Of a DNA stretch of 64,000 bases, positions 1-7,886 are shown piece after piece. Numbering within the stretch: the stretch's first letter is position 1; every line of letters starts with the position of its first letter. Below the pieces are notes generated by a model. It had not been told where the DNA came from, did no database searches, and was given only the letters and a program-made list of their open reading frames with translations. Source of the DNA: Microbacterium profundi. Lineage in GTDB: Bacteria > Actinomycetota > Actinomycetes > Actinomycetales > Microbacteriaceae. A program made the position numbers and the translations under genes. Location: the NCBI RefSeq assembly GCF_000763375.1, contig NZ_JPSY01000003.1, positions 1 through 64,000 of the forward strand, written 5' to 3'.

Positions 1-123
1 GAGCCTTCGGCCTGCCCAGTCACCATCCATTTTCGGATTAGGGGCTCTGGGTCGTGTTCGGTGACCCGGGGTCACAAAAGTTCGGGCAGTGTGAGAAGTG
101 TGACAAAGGGGGGAGCTGAGACC
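1..123. other. Intergenic start of window, no gene seen
   Basis: No coding region is supported here. A 15-nt near-perfect palindrome, arms GTGACCC and GGGTCAC around one G, lies at 61-75. It has no T-run on either side, so a protein-binding site is as likely as a terminator for the minus-strand gene that ends at 124. Confidence 0.4.
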
Positions 124-1296
124 TCAGATCACTGGCGCGCCGGGGCCGGAGCGGAACTCGCGGATGAGATGCTGCACGACCTCTCCGAGGTCGGAATCGG
201 TCGCCTCGGCGACTGTCAGCTGACGCTCATAGCTCGCACCGCCGTCGAGGATCGTCCCGATTCCGGCGAATTCGGCTTCGCATCCCAGGTCCGCTGCGAT
301 CGGAGCGAGCGCGGACATCGTCTCCGCGAGGTGCTCGCGAACCTGCCGCTGCGTGCCGGCGGCGTCCACGATCAATCGGGCGTCCAATCCGTAGCGCGCC
401 GCCCTCCACTTGTTCTCGCGGTGGAACCAGGAGGGCATCGTGGGCAGCGTCTCGCCGGCATCCAGCATCCGTGACAGATGCTCGACGAGCACCTGCACGA
501 GCGCGGCGACCGAGGCGAGTTCAGCGAGCGTGGACAGTCCGTCGCAGGCGCGCACCTCGATCGTGCCCCATCGAGGAGCGGGACGGATGTCCCAGCGCAC
601 CTCCGTGGCGTCCGCCATCACACCGGTGCGGACCATGTCATCGAGATAGCCTTCGAACTCTTCCCAGGAGTGCAGCGCCCAGGGCAGTCCGGCAGTGGGA
701 AGCTGCTGGAACACCAGAGCACGGTTGGATGCGTAGCCGGTTCGTTCGCCGGCCCAGAACGGACTCGACGCCGAGAGCGACTGAAGATGCGGCAGATACG
801 CGGTCAGTGCGTTGATGATCGGGAAGACCTTGTCGCGGTCCTCGACGCCGATGTGGACATGGATGCCCCAGATCATCATGTTGCGGCCCCACCACTGGGT
901 GCGCTCGATGAGGTCGTGGTACCGCGTCTTGTCGGTGACGCGCTGGTCGAACCACTGCGCGAAGGGATGGCTGCCGGCTGAGAGCAGTTCGATGCCCGCC
1001 GGATCCGTGGCCGCCCGCACCGCGGTGATCGCGTTGCCGATGTCGCCGATGGCATGGGCCACCGATTCGCCGATCCCGCTGGTGACCTCGATCGTGTTCG
1101 TGAGGAGTTCGCCGGTGACGGTGTGGCGCTCTGGCGCGCTTTCATCCTCCAGCGCGGCCAGCAGTTCGGGCGCACGGCCGACAAGGTCCCCGGTCTCAGG
1201 ATCGGCGAGCATGATCTCCCACTCGAGACCGACCGTGGACCGCGGGGAATCGGTGAATTCTTGCGTCACGTGCACAGTCTGACACGCACCGTCCAC
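124..1296 (-). CDS. Carboxylate-amine ligase, glutamate-cysteine ligase GCS2 family (YbdK-like)
   Basis: A 390-residue protein of the GCS2 family, which joins an amine to the gamma-carboxyl of glutamate; in Actinobacteria members supply gamma-glutamylcysteine-type products. The family's N-terminal GLEWE signature is at residues 23-27, and the HVHIG stretch in the middle is the expected metal/ATP-binding region. Length matches the YbdK group (about 370-390). The start is a GTG at 1296; another GTG at 1272 gives a protein starting VTQEF and is equally plausible because no strong ribosome binding site precedes either. It is transcribed away from rpsP. The exact substrate cannot be read from sequence. 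Confidence 0.85.
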   Translation of the reverse strand: MDGACQTVHVTQEFTDSPRSTVGLEWEIMLADPETGDLVGRAPELLAALEDESAPERHTVTGELLTNTIEVTSGIGESVAHAIGDIGNAITAVRAATDPAGIELLSAGSHPFAQWFDQRVTDKTRYHDLIERTQWWGRNMMIWGIHVHIGVEDRDKVFPIINALTAYLPHLQSLSASSPFWAGERTGYASNRALVFQQLPTAGLPWALHSWEEFEGYLDDMVRTGVMADATEVRWDIRPAPRWGTIEVRACDGLSTLAELASVAALVQVLVEHLSRMLDAGETLPTMPSWFHRENKWRAARYGLDARLIVDAAGTQRQVREHLAETMSALAPIAADLGCEAEFAGIGTILDGGASYERQLTVAEATDSDLGEVVQHLIREFRSGPGAPVI

Positions 1297-1477
1297 GACA
1301 CGGATGACCGCGTGTCGCGTCGTTTCGCTACTCGCCTCCGAATCTGGCAGAATAGAAGGTCGGACGACGTTCTCGACCCTCTATCCAGAATGCGTCCACT
1401 CATTTGAGCTTCCGCCGGGTGTGCACCCCACTCTCCAGGCGACCGGTTCGTTTCCTTCCACACAATTCAGGAGAATC
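1297..1477 (+). promoter_or_regulatory. Leader and likely promoter of the rpsP operon
   Basis: This 181-nt gap separates the divergent ligase and rpsP. A -10-like CAGAAT preceded by TG (1345-1353) is the best promoter candidate, with no clear -35. That would leave a leader of about 120 nt, in contrast to the leaderless genes elsewhere in the window. AGGAG at 1469-1473, four nt before the GTG, sets the rpsP start. Confidence 0.4.
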
Positions 1478-1918
1478 GTGGCTGTCAAGATTCGTCTCAA
1501 GCGCATGGGCAAGATCCGCGCACCTTACTACCGCATCGTCGTCGCCGACTCGCGCACCAAGCGCGACGGTCGAGTGATCGAGGAGATCGGCAAGTACCAC
1601 CCCACCGAGCAGCCCTCGTTCATCGAGGTCGACTCCGAGCGTGCACAGTACTGGCTGTCGGTCGGCGCACAGCCGTCCGAGCAGGTCACTGCGCTCCTCA
1701 AGCTCACAGGCGACTGGGGCAAGTTCAAGGGCGACAAGGACGCGGTCTCGACCGTTCAGGTCAAGGCCCCCAAGGTGCCGTTCGAGATCGACGGTGCCAA
1801 GAAGTCTGTCGTCAAGCCGAAGGCGGAGAAGAAGGCTGAGCCGGTTGCTGAGCCTGTCGAAGCACCCGCCGCTGCCGACGCGGAGGCCGCTGAGGCTCCC
1901 GCAGCAGACGCCGAATAA
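1478..1918 (+). CDS. rpsP: 30S ribosomal protein S16
   Basis: Small-subunit protein S16, 146 residues; the first ~80 ([12 protein letters not shown]..., [10 protein letters not shown]) are the standard fold. The start is GTG at 1478, fixed by AGGAG four nt upstream. The C-terminal ~60 residues form an Ala/Glu/Pro/Lys-rich, probably disordered tail common in actinobacterial S16. Part of that tail, AEPVEAP at 1847-1867, is encoded by a copy of a repeat found outside genes in this window. First gene of the rpsP-khpA-rimM-trmD operon, with 5 nt to khpA. Confidence 0.97.
   Translation: MAVKIRLKRMGKIRAPYYRIVVADSRTKRDGRVIEEIGKYHPTEQPSFIEVDSERAQYWLSVGAQPSEQVTALLKLTGDWGKFKGDKDAVSTVQVKAPKVPFEIDGAKKSVVKPKAEKKAEPVAEPVEAPAAADAEAAEAPAADAE
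1847..1863 (+). repeat. CTTCGACAGGCTCAG-family repeat inside rpsP
   Basis: GCTGAGCCTGTCGAAGC is identical to 16336-16352 in the bkdC/tetR intergenic repeat. It is read in frame as AEPVE within the S16 tail. Confidence 0.75.
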
Positions 1919-1923
1919 TCGCC

Positions 1924-2154
1924 GTGCTCGCCGCCGCGCTCGAACACATCGTCAAGGGGATCGTCGATCACCCCGAAGATGTTCAGATCAACGCCTCCAC
2001 GTCGCCGCGAGGCGACCTGCTCGAGGTGCGCGTGCACCCCGACGACCGGGGGCGCGTGATCGGGCGCGGCGGCCGCACCGCAAAGGCACTGCGCACGCTC
2101 ATCACCGCTCTGGCGGACGGGCGTCGCGTTCGCGTCGATGTCGCGGACGACTGA
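1924..2154 (+). CDS. khpA: KH-domain RNA-binding protein KhpA
   Basis: A 76-residue single KH domain of the YlqC/KhpA family. The GRVIGRGGRTAKALR segment carries the GxxG loop that grips RNA. In other bacteria KhpA pairs with KhpB (Jag) and acts in RNA metabolism and cell-size control. Position between rpsP and rimM is the standard order for Gram-positive bacteria. GTG start at 1924, five nt after the rpsP stop codon, suggests translational coupling. Confidence 0.93.
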   Translation: MLAAALEHIVKGIVDHPEDVQINASTSPRGDLLEVRVHPDDRGRVIGRGGRTAKALRTLITALADGRRVRVDVADD

Positions 2155-2779
2155 CGTGGTGTCGAAAGACCGGAACCAGGGCAAGAACCAGCTGCGCGTC
2201 GGGCGCCTCGTCAAGGCCCATGGTCTCAAGGGCGCCCTCAAGCTGGAGTTGTACACCGACAACCCCGAGCGTCGATTCGTCATGGGTGCCGAGTTCACGT
2301 TGCAGGTGCCAGAGGCATCTCCGTGGCACGGTAAGAGCGTCAAGGTACGCGAGTACCGGGTCATGAACGGCAACCCCGTCGTGTTCTTCGAAGACATCGA
2401 GGACCGCGAAGGTGCCGAAGGCCTCGTGCGGGCGATCCTGTGGATAGATCAGGATGCCGATGAGGACGAGGACGACGCCTGGTACGACCATCAGCTCGTC
2501 GGACTCGACGTCGTGCGCGACGAGACCGTCATCGGCAAGGTGGCTCGCGTCGAACACATGCCGGCGCAGGACCTGTTGATCGTCCGTCCCACCGGCGCCG
2601 GTGCGGACGGCGACGTGATGGTCCCGTTCGTGAAGGCCATCGTCCCTGCGGTCGACATCGCCGCAGGGCGCGTCATCGTCACGCCTCCCGCCGGACTGTT
2701 CGAAGAGCTTCCGGATGCAGCGACCGAAGCCGCGGATGAGTCGAAGCCGGACGCCGAGGACGACGCGGCCGTCGATTGA
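2138..2779 (+). CDS. rimM: 16S rRNA processing protein RimM
   Basis: Ribosome maturation factor that binds S19 and helps assemble the 30S head. The N-terminal RimM domain begins [23 protein letters not shown], followed by the PRC-barrel ([17 protein letters not shown]). The final ~25 residues are an acidic Asp/Glu-rich tail. The ATG at 2138 overlaps the end of khpA by 17 nt; GTG codons at 2156 and 2159 are alternative starts that would remove the overlap. No strong ribosome binding site separates the options, so the start is uncertain, but the product is not. Confidence 0.93.
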   Translation: MSRTTDVVSKDRNQGKNQLRVGRLVKAHGLKGALKLELYTDNPERRFVMGAEFTLQVPEASPWHGKSVKVREYRVMNGNPVVFFEDIEDREGAEGLVRAILWIDQDADEDEDDAWYDHQLVGLDVVRDETVIGKVARVEHMPAQDLLIVRPTGAGADGDVMVPFVKAIVPAVDIAAGRVIVTPPAGLFEELPDAATEAADESKPDAEDDAAVD

Positions 2780-2787
2780 TCGATCGC

Positions 2788-2793
2788 TACGAT
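2788..2793 (+). promoter_or_regulatory. Leaderless-type -10 of trmD
   Basis: TACGAT lies exactly six nt before the trmD ATG at 2800, the same spacing seen before about a dozen genes here. It could give a monocistronic leaderless trmD transcript in addition to operon readthrough. Confidence 0.4.
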
Positions 2794-2799
2794 CAACGC

Positions 2800-3519
2800 A
2801 TGCGCACTTCGACTCGCTCCGCTCGCTCAGCACACCGGATAGACGTCGTCTCCATTTTCCCGTCGTACTTCGACGGGCTGACGCTGTCGTTGCTGGGCAA
2901 GGCACGCGAGAGCGGCATCCTCGATCTGCGCATCCATGACCTGCGCGATTGGACCAGCGACCGTCATCGAACCGTCGATGACACCCCGTACGGCGGGGGA
3001 GCAGGAATGGTCATGAAGCCAGAGCCCTGGGCGCTGGCGCTCGACGACCTCGCTGCGGGCTCAGACCGTCCGACCATCATCTTCCCTTCGCCTGCGGGCG
3101 AAGTGTTCCATCAGAAGACCGCGAGAGAGTTCTCCGAGCGCGAGCACCTGATCATCGGCTGCGGGCGGTACGAAGGCATAGATGAGCGCGTCTTCGAGTA
3201 CGCGGCCACGCTGGGCGAGGTGCGCCTCGTCAGCCTCGGCGACTACGTGCTCAATGGCGGTGAGGTCGCCGCGATGGCGATGATCGAGGCGGTCGGCCGC
3301 CTGATTCCAGGTGTCGTCGGGAACCCGGACAGCCTGGTCGAGGAATCGCATGAGGACGGGCTGCTGGAGTATCCCTCGTACACGAAGCCCTCGAGCTGGC
3401 GTGATCGTGCTGTGCCGGACATACTGCTCAGCGGAAATCATGCGGCGATCGCCGCATGGCGTCACGAGCAGCAGCTCGCACGCACAGAGAGTCGGCGTCC
3501 GGACCTGCTGAGCGACTGA
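2800..3519 (+). CDS. trmD: tRNA (guanine-N1)-methyltransferase TrmD
   Basis: Methylates G37 next to the anticodon using S-adenosylmethionine, preventing frameshifts. The trefoil-knot motifs are present ([40 protein letters not shown]). Total 239 residues. The family normally starts M-(K/R)-IDVVSIFP; here eleven residues, [11 protein letters not shown], sit between MR and IDVVSIFP. They are encoded by a repeat related to the intergenic CTTCGAC...GCTCAG family, so the N-terminus was probably lengthened by a 33-nt in-frame insertion. A TTG at 2776 could extend the protein but has no support. Confidence 0.95.
   Translation: MRTSTRSARSAHRIDVVSIFPSYFDGLTLSLLGKARESGILDLRIHDLRDWTSDRHRTVDDTPYGGGAGMVMKPEPWALALDDLAAGSDRPTIIFPSPAGEVFHQKTAREFSEREHLIIGCGRYEGIDERVFEYAATLGEVRLVSLGDYVLNGGEVAAMAMIEAVGRLIPGVVGNPDSLVEESHEDGLLEYPSYTKPSSWRDRAVPDILLSGNHAAIAAWRHEQQLARTESRRPDLLSD
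2807..2830 (+). repeat. Repeat copy inserted in the trmD N-terminus
   Basis: The 24-nt stretch begins CTTCGACTCGCTCC and ends GCTCGCTCAG, a longer relative of the CTTCGACAGGCTCAG repeat. It lies seven nt after the start codon and is translated. Confidence 0.65.
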
Positions 3520-3520
3520 G

Positions 3521-4345
3521 TCAGACGCGGGCGTCGACCTTGTCGAGCAGCTCGTCCTCGGCATCCGCGTCATGATCGCGGCGCCGAGGGTTCCTGGTCG
3601 GCGCGGGTCGCCCTTCGACCTCTTCGCGGTGTTTCTGGATCTCTGTGCGGATCATGTACCCGATGAAGATGAAACCCATCAGGGCGAACAGGATCCACTG
3701 GATCGCATACGACAGGTAAGGACCAGGATCTTCAGTGGGGGAGTCGAACGTCCCAGGCGCCGTGTCAGGTGACGGATCCTCACTCACCAGCAGACCGTAT
3801 GCACTGGTGACGACGTCGCCAGTTGTCGTCGCCGCGATGCTCGGCAGGTGGATCGTCGGCACCTGTCCCTCGGGGGCGCCGCGACCCGATGCCGGCAACC
3901 GCTCGCCGGGCCGAAGCCGCACGATCACTTCCACCGTGCCGGTCGGAGGAGCGGGAACGACATCGGGGTTCGCCTCCTCACCGGGCGGCACCCAGCCGCG
4001 GTCGACGATGAACACGCGCCCGTCCACGTCCTGGAAGGGGACGAGCACCTCGAACGCGCTCGTCCCGCCGTGCGGACGATTGCGTACGAGGACCTGCTGA
4101 TCGGCGAGATACTCGCCCTCGAGCTTCACGGGATGCCATTCGTCCTCGGCATCGAGAGAGCCGTCAGCGGCGATCGCCTCGGAGAGCGGGATCGGCGTGG
4201 CGTCGTAATTGCGCTCGACGAGAGCGAGCTGTGCAGACCTGCCCTCATTCCTCTCGAACTGCCAGTTCGAGAGGAAAGCGCAGGCCACAGCGAATGCGAT
4301 CGCGATGAGGACATAGACGCCCCAGCGCACGAGACGATTGCTCAT
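3521..4345 (-). CDS. SURF1-family cytochrome oxidase assembly protein
   Basis: A 274-residue SURF1-type membrane protein helping assemble cytochrome aa3 oxidase, probably by delivering heme a. It has the family layout: a membrane helix at residues ~7-26, an extracytoplasmic domain with VLVRNRPHGG and FIVDRGWVPPG (the SURF1 hallmark), and a second helix near residues 205-232. The charged tail (RRRDHDADAEDELLDKVD) is cytoplasmic. It ends one base after the convergent trmD stop, leaving no room for a terminator. Last gene of a three-gene minus-strand operon. Confidence 0.92.
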   Translation of the reverse strand: MSNRLVRWGVYVLIAIAFAVACAFLSNWQFERNEGRSAQLALVERNYDATPIPLSEAIAADGSLDAEDEWHPVKLEGEYLADQQVLVRNRPHGGTSAFEVLVPFQDVDGRVFIVDRGWVPPGEEANPDVVPAPPTGTVEVIVRLRPGERLPASGRGAPEGQVPTIHLPSIAATTTGDVVTSAYGLLVSEDPSPDTAPGTFDSPTEDPGPYLSYAIQWILFALMGFIFIGYMIRTEIQKHREEVEGRPAPTRNPRRRDHDADAEDELLDKVDARV

Positions 4346-4539
4346 GCGGGCACTCCTTCCCGAACCGTCACCGGGAAGTCCCGCGCGACCAGGTAGTCAC
4401 GCAGATACTCGACATGCTCATCGCACGCCAACCAGATCTTCTCGCGTTCGGCGGAGTGGATGCGCGGGTTGCGCCACACGACGTGGTGGGTCGCCGGTGC
4501 ACGGCATGCCGCTCGTGAGCATTCGAACTCGTCCGTCAC
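4342..4539 (-). CDS. Small zinc-ribbon-like hypothetical protein
   Basis: A 65-residue protein with a likely metal site formed by C7, C12, C39 and H42 (FECSRAAC ... WLACDEH). I do not recognise a named function. Its stop overlaps the SURF1 start by four nt and its start overlaps the end of the DUF3099 gene, so the three are translationally coupled. That association with SURF1 suggests a membrane or respiratory role, but this is only context. Confidence 0.8.
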   Translation of the reverse strand: MTDEFECSRAACRAPATHHVVWRNPRIHSAEREKIWLACDEHVEYLRDYLVARDFPVTVREGVPA

Positions 4540-4955
4540 GCCTCGCCGCTCCCGTCGTCCTGGTTCTTGGTTCGGTTCGCCCGGTCGTCGTCGGGCTTCA
4601 CGTCGTGGGTGCTCTCACCGCGTGGCGTCTCATGAATGGTGATCGTCCTCGCATCCGATGGCTCGGCGGGTGGGGTGCTCGCCGTCGTCGGCAGCTCCTG
4701 CGTCGCGGATTCAGGAGCCGGGCTCGCCGTGGGGCTGATCGCGTTCGCGAAGACGACGGCGATGTACGGCAGCACTGCCGTGGCGATCGCGAAGACCCAG
4801 GTGTACCAGCCGTACGGCGTCACGAAGATCGTCAGCGCGAAGCAGACCATCCGGATCACCATCGTGAGCACGTAGCGGCGCACGCGACCGGTGGCCTCGT
4901 CCTGCGGCGACTGCGGCAGCGAGGTCACGGCGGGTGCATGACGGGAGCGGTTCAC
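4536..4955 (-). CDS. DUF3099-family membrane protein
   Basis: A 139-residue actinobacterial protein with two closely spaced membrane helices at about residues 27-70 (YVLTMVIRMVCFALTIF ... WVFAIATAVLPYIAVVFANA), the DUF3099 signature. The rest is a disordered Pro/Ala/Ser/Thr-rich then charged tail. GTG start at 4955 preceded by a GGAGG-like site. First gene of the operon with the zinc-ribbon protein and SURF1. Function unknown. Confidence 0.85.
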   Translation of the reverse strand: MNRSRHAPAVTSLPQSPQDEATGRVRRYVLTMVIRMVCFALTIFVTPYGWYTWVFAIATAVLPYIAVVFANAISPTASPAPESATQELPTTASTPPAEPSDARTITIHETPRGESTHDVKPDDDRANRTKNQDDGSGEA

Positions 4956-5001
4956 GGTACCTCCAGCCTACGCCGCGCGGGGACATGCGTTCGTCGCCCG
5001 A

Positions 5002-5007
5002 TAGGAT
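5002..5007 (+). promoter_or_regulatory. -10 of fabG
   Basis: TAGGAT in the 92-nt gap between divergent genes is the best -10 match. It would give a leader of roughly 35 nt containing a GGGAG site before the fabG ATG. Confidence 0.4.
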
Positions 5008-5047
5008 TGCTCGGGCCTCGACAGAACGCCAATGGGAGTGAGAGATC

Positions 5048-5758
5048 ATGAGTTCAGAACGCGTCGTCCTCGTCACCGGAGGCAACCGCGGTATCGGCCG
5101 CTCGATCGCCGAGCGCTTCATCCGCGACGGTCATCGTGTCGCGGTCACCGCCCGCAGCGGTGAAGGTCCGGAAGGCGCGCTCACTGTTCGCGCCGACGTG
5201 ACGGATGCCGCATCCATCGATGCGGCATTCAGCGAGGTCGAGGAGAAGCTCGGCCCGGTCGCGGTGGTCGTGGCGAACGCGGGGATCACCAAGGACACAC
5301 TGCTGATGCGCATGAGCGAGGACGATTTCGACAGCGTCGTCGCGACGAACCTCGGCGGCGCGTTCCGCGTCGTCAAGCGTGCGTCGAAGGGAATGCTGCG
5401 CGCACGATTCGGACGCGTCATCCTGATCTCCAGTGTCGTCGGTCTGTACGGTTCAGCCGGCCAGGTGAACTATTCCGCATCCAAGAGCGGCCTGGTCGGA
5501 TTCGCCCGGTCGCTGACCCGCGAACTCGGGGCCCGCGGCATCACGGCGAACGTCGTCGCGCCCGGATTCATCGAAACCGACATGACCGCCGAGCTCCCCG
5601 AAGACACCCAGAAGCAGTACAAGGCGAGCATCCCGGCAGGCCGCTTCGCGACGCCTGACGAGGTGGCCGGCGTCGTGACCTGGCTCGCCGGTGATGACGC
5701 GGCCTACATCTCAGGCGCCGTGATCCCCGTCGACGGTGGACTGGGGATGGGTCACTGA
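5048..5758 (+). CDS. fabG: 3-oxoacyl-ACP reductase FabG-like
   Basis: Short-chain dehydrogenase of 236 residues that reduces 3-oxoacyl-ACP with NADPH in fatty-acid elongation. The nucleotide motif TGGNRGIG is at 10-17, NAG at 77-79, catalytic Ser at ~128-129 and the YSASK motif at Y142/K146. The C-terminus GMGH is the form seen in actinobacterial FabG1/MabA. It stands alone here rather than next to an inhA-type enoyl reductase. Paralogs with other substrates cannot be excluded. Confidence 0.88.
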   Translation: MSSERVVLVTGGNRGIGRSIAERFIRDGHRVAVTARSGEGPEGALTVRADVTDAASIDAAFSEVEEKLGPVAVVVANAGITKDTLLMRMSEDDFDSVVATNLGGAFRVVKRASKGMLRARFGRVILISSVVGLYGSAGQVNYSASKSGLVGFARSLTRELGARGITANVVAPGFIETDMTAELPEDTQKQYKASIPAGRFATPDEVAGVVTWLAGDDAAYISGAVIPVDGGLGMGH

Positions 5759-5932
5759 CTCGTTGATCAGCGACGCGAGTCGATCAGGCGTCGCGGCGGG
5801 TCGGTGGGCACCTGCGACTCGATCGGAACGCGCATCCGCAGCGTCCCACACCACGTTTCCTCCACCGCTGTGCCCGACGAGCACGACATGGTCGTCCACG
5901 GCGCTGAGAACGTCGAGACGTGGTCGGCGTCA
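5759..5932 (-). pseudogene. Alpha/beta-hydrolase gene remnant
   Basis: On the minus strand the reading frame gives LDVLSAVDDHVVLVGHSGGG and continues NVVWDAADARSDRVAG, the strand-5/nucleophile-elbow region of an alpha/beta hydrolase (G-H-S-G-G). Sequence before it hits a stop codon and no N-terminal half exists; after about 55 residues similarity fades and the frame runs into fabG. Both ends are therefore missing. It fills the whole gap between fabG and serB. Confidence 0.6.
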
Positions 5933-5937
5933 ACTGA

Positions 5938-6573
5938 TCAGGGAAGCAGCGGGATGACCGCGCTGAGGTCGTGCGATCCGATCACCAAGCTTGCCGCGTC
6001 GCGGACGGCGGGTTTCGCGTTGAACGCGAGCCCGAGCCCGGCGACCGACATCATCTGCAGGTCGTTCGCTCCATCTCCGATGGCGATCGTGGCATGCATG
6101 GGAACTTCGAGCTCCTGCGCCCACTCGGTGAGCGCATGGGCCTTCGCCGCGGCATCCACGATCTCGCCGTCGACGAGTCCGGTCAGCATCCCGTCCGCGA
6201 CGTCGAGACGATTGGCCCGCCAGCGATCGACGCCCAGTTCGGGAGCGATGTGGTCGAGGATCTCGTGGAATCCGCCGGACACGACACCGACCACGCCGCC
6301 GCGCCCGTGCACGGCAGCAGTCAGTTCGCGCACGCCCTGCGTCGGCTCGATGCGTGCCCGCACCCGTGCGAACGCCGCGGTGGGAACGCCCTTGAGCTCC
6401 ATGACCCTGGAGCGCAGGCTCGCCGCGAAGTCGACTTCGCCGCGCATGGCCGCCTCGGTCGCTCGCTGCACCTCTTCGCGTCGGCCTGCTTCATCTGCGA
6501 GGAGTTCGATCACCTCATTGCGGATGAGAGTGGAATCGGCATCGAGGACGACGAGGAAACGCGCAGAGGTCAC
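5938..6573 (-). CDS. serB: Phosphoserine phosphatase SerB
   Basis: HAD-family phosphatase, 211 residues, catalysing the last step of serine synthesis. The nucleophile motif is D11-A-D13-S-T, motif II is VVSGGFHEI and the C-terminal IGDGANDLQMM holds the Mg-binding Asp residues, all typical of SerB. It lacks the N-terminal ACT domains of longer actinobacterial SerB2. The GTG start at 6573 has TACGCT seven nt upstream, so it is probably leaderless. It lies directly downstream of glgC on the same strand, with a 22-nt gap. Confidence 0.93.
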   Translation of the reverse strand: MTSARFLVVLDADSTLIRNEVIELLADEAGRREEVQRATEAAMRGEVDFAASLRSRVMELKGVPTAAFARVRARIEPTQGVRELTAAVHGRGGVVGVVSGGFHEILDHIAPELGVDRWRANRLDVADGMLTGLVDGEIVDAAAKAHALTEWAQELEVPMHATIAIGDGANDLQMMSVAGLGLAFNAKPAVRDAASLVIGSHDLSAVIPLLP

Positions 6574-6595
6574 ACGGTCGAGCGTAGCGCGCCGG

Positions 6596-7840
6596 TCAGC
6601 GTTCGATCTGCACGCCCTTGCCGACCACGGTGATGCCTGACTCGGTCACCGTGAAACCGCGTTCGATGTCACGCTCGCGGTCCACACCCACGGTGGCGCC
6701 GTCGAGCAGCACCACGTTCTTGTCGAGGACGGCCCGATGGATCCGGGCTCCCTGGCCCACGTGCACGTGATCGAACAGCACCGAATCCGTGATCGTCGAA
6801 CCGCCACCGGCGAGGGTGCCCGGCCCGACGACGCTGCGCTCCAGATGCGTGCCGGAGAGTACGGACCCGAGCGACACGATGGAGTCGATCGCGTTGCCGA
6901 TCCTGCCGACCGCATCCCGCACGAACTTGGCCGGCGGCGCGTTCACACTCTGCGTGCGGATGGGCCACAGCGTGTTGTACAGGTTGAACACCGGAAGCGT
7001 GGAGATCAGATCCATGTGCGCGTCGAAGAACGAATCGATCGTGCCGACATCACGCCAGTACGCACGATCGCGCGGAGACGAACCGGGCACGTCGTTCTGC
7101 TTCATGTCGTAATAGCCGGCCTCGCCGCGATCGACGAAGTAGGGGATGATGTCGCCACCCATGTCATGGGCAGACGTGGCGAGTTCGCCGTCCGACTCCA
7201 CCGCTTCGACGAGTGCGTCGGTGTCGAAGATGTAGTTGCCCATCGAGGCGAGCACTTCGTGGGGAGAGTCGATGAGGCCTTCGGCATCCGTCGGCTTCTC
7301 CAGGAAGGCCCGAATGCGCCCTGAGCCGTCCGGGTCGGCGTCGATGACGCCGAACTGGTTCGCGAGTGCGAGGGGCTGCCGGATGCCGGCGACGGTGGCC
7401 TTCGCGCCGGACGCGATGTGCGCCTTGACCATCTGACGGAAGTCCATGCGGTACACGTGGTCGGCGCCGATCACCACCACGATGTCGGGCTTCTCGTCGT
7501 TGATGAGGTTGAGGCTCTGCAGGATCGCATCTGCGGAACCCGAGAACCAGCGCTTCCCGAGCCGCTGCTGTGCGGGCACCGAGGTGACGTACGAGTCGAG
7601 CAGCGCCGACATCCGCCACGTCTGCGAGATGTGGCGGTCGAGGCTGTGCGACTTGTACTGCGTCAGCACGACGACCTGTCTCAGCCCCGAATTGATCAGG
7701 TTCGAGATCGCGAAGTCGATGAGGCGGTACTGGCCGCCGAAGGGCACCGCCGGTTTCGCGCGGTCTGCCGTCAGGGGCATGAGACGCTTGCCTTCGCCGC
7801 CGGCGAGGATGATGCCGAAAACCTTCTTGGGGACCGCCAT
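6596..7840 (-). CDS. glgC: Glucose-1-phosphate adenylyltransferase
   Basis: ADP-glucose pyrophosphorylase, 414 residues, making ADP-glucose for glycogen. The nucleotidyltransferase motif AGGEGKRL is at 13-20 with AKPAVPFGG just after; the C-terminal third is the left-handed beta-helix region ([21 protein letters not shown]...). Divergent from glgA across 46 nt, forming the actinobacterial glgA/glgC pair. TATGGT six nt before the ATG suggests a leaderless start. Confidence 0.96.
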   Translation of the reverse strand: MAVPKKVFGIILAGGEGKRLMPLTADRAKPAVPFGGQYRLIDFAISNLINSGLRQVVVLTQYKSHSLDRHISQTWRMSALLDSYVTSVPAQQRLGKRWFSGSADAILQSLNLINDEKPDIVVVIGADHVYRMDFRQMVKAHIASGAKATVAGIRQPLALANQFGVIDADPDGSGRIRAFLEKPTDAEGLIDSPHEVLASMGNYIFDTDALVEAVESDGELATSAHDMGGDIIPYFVDRGEAGYYDMKQNDVPGSSPRDRAYWRDVGTIDSFFDAHMDLISTLPVFNLYNTLWPIRTQSVNAPPAKFVRDAVGRIGNAIDSIVSLGSVLSGTHLERSVVGPGTLAGGGSTITDSVLFDHVHVGQGARIHRAVLDKNVVLLDGATVGVDRERDIERGFTVTESGITVVGKGVQIER

Positions 7841-7846
7841 GGCTCC

Positions 7847-7852
7847 ACCATA
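7847..7852 (-). promoter_or_regulatory. Leaderless-type -10 of glgC
   Basis: TATGGT on the minus strand, six nt before the glgC ATG at 7840. It shares a 46-nt divergent region with the glgA promoter. Confidence 0.5.
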
Positions 7853-7874
7853 GATGCGGATCGCGTTGCTGTAC

Positions 7875-7880
7875 TAGCGT
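7875..7880 (+). promoter_or_regulatory. Leaderless-type -10 of glgA
   Basis: TAGCGT, six nt before the glgA ATG at 7887; back to back with the glgC -10. Confidence 0.5.
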
Positions 7881-7886
7881 TCAGAC

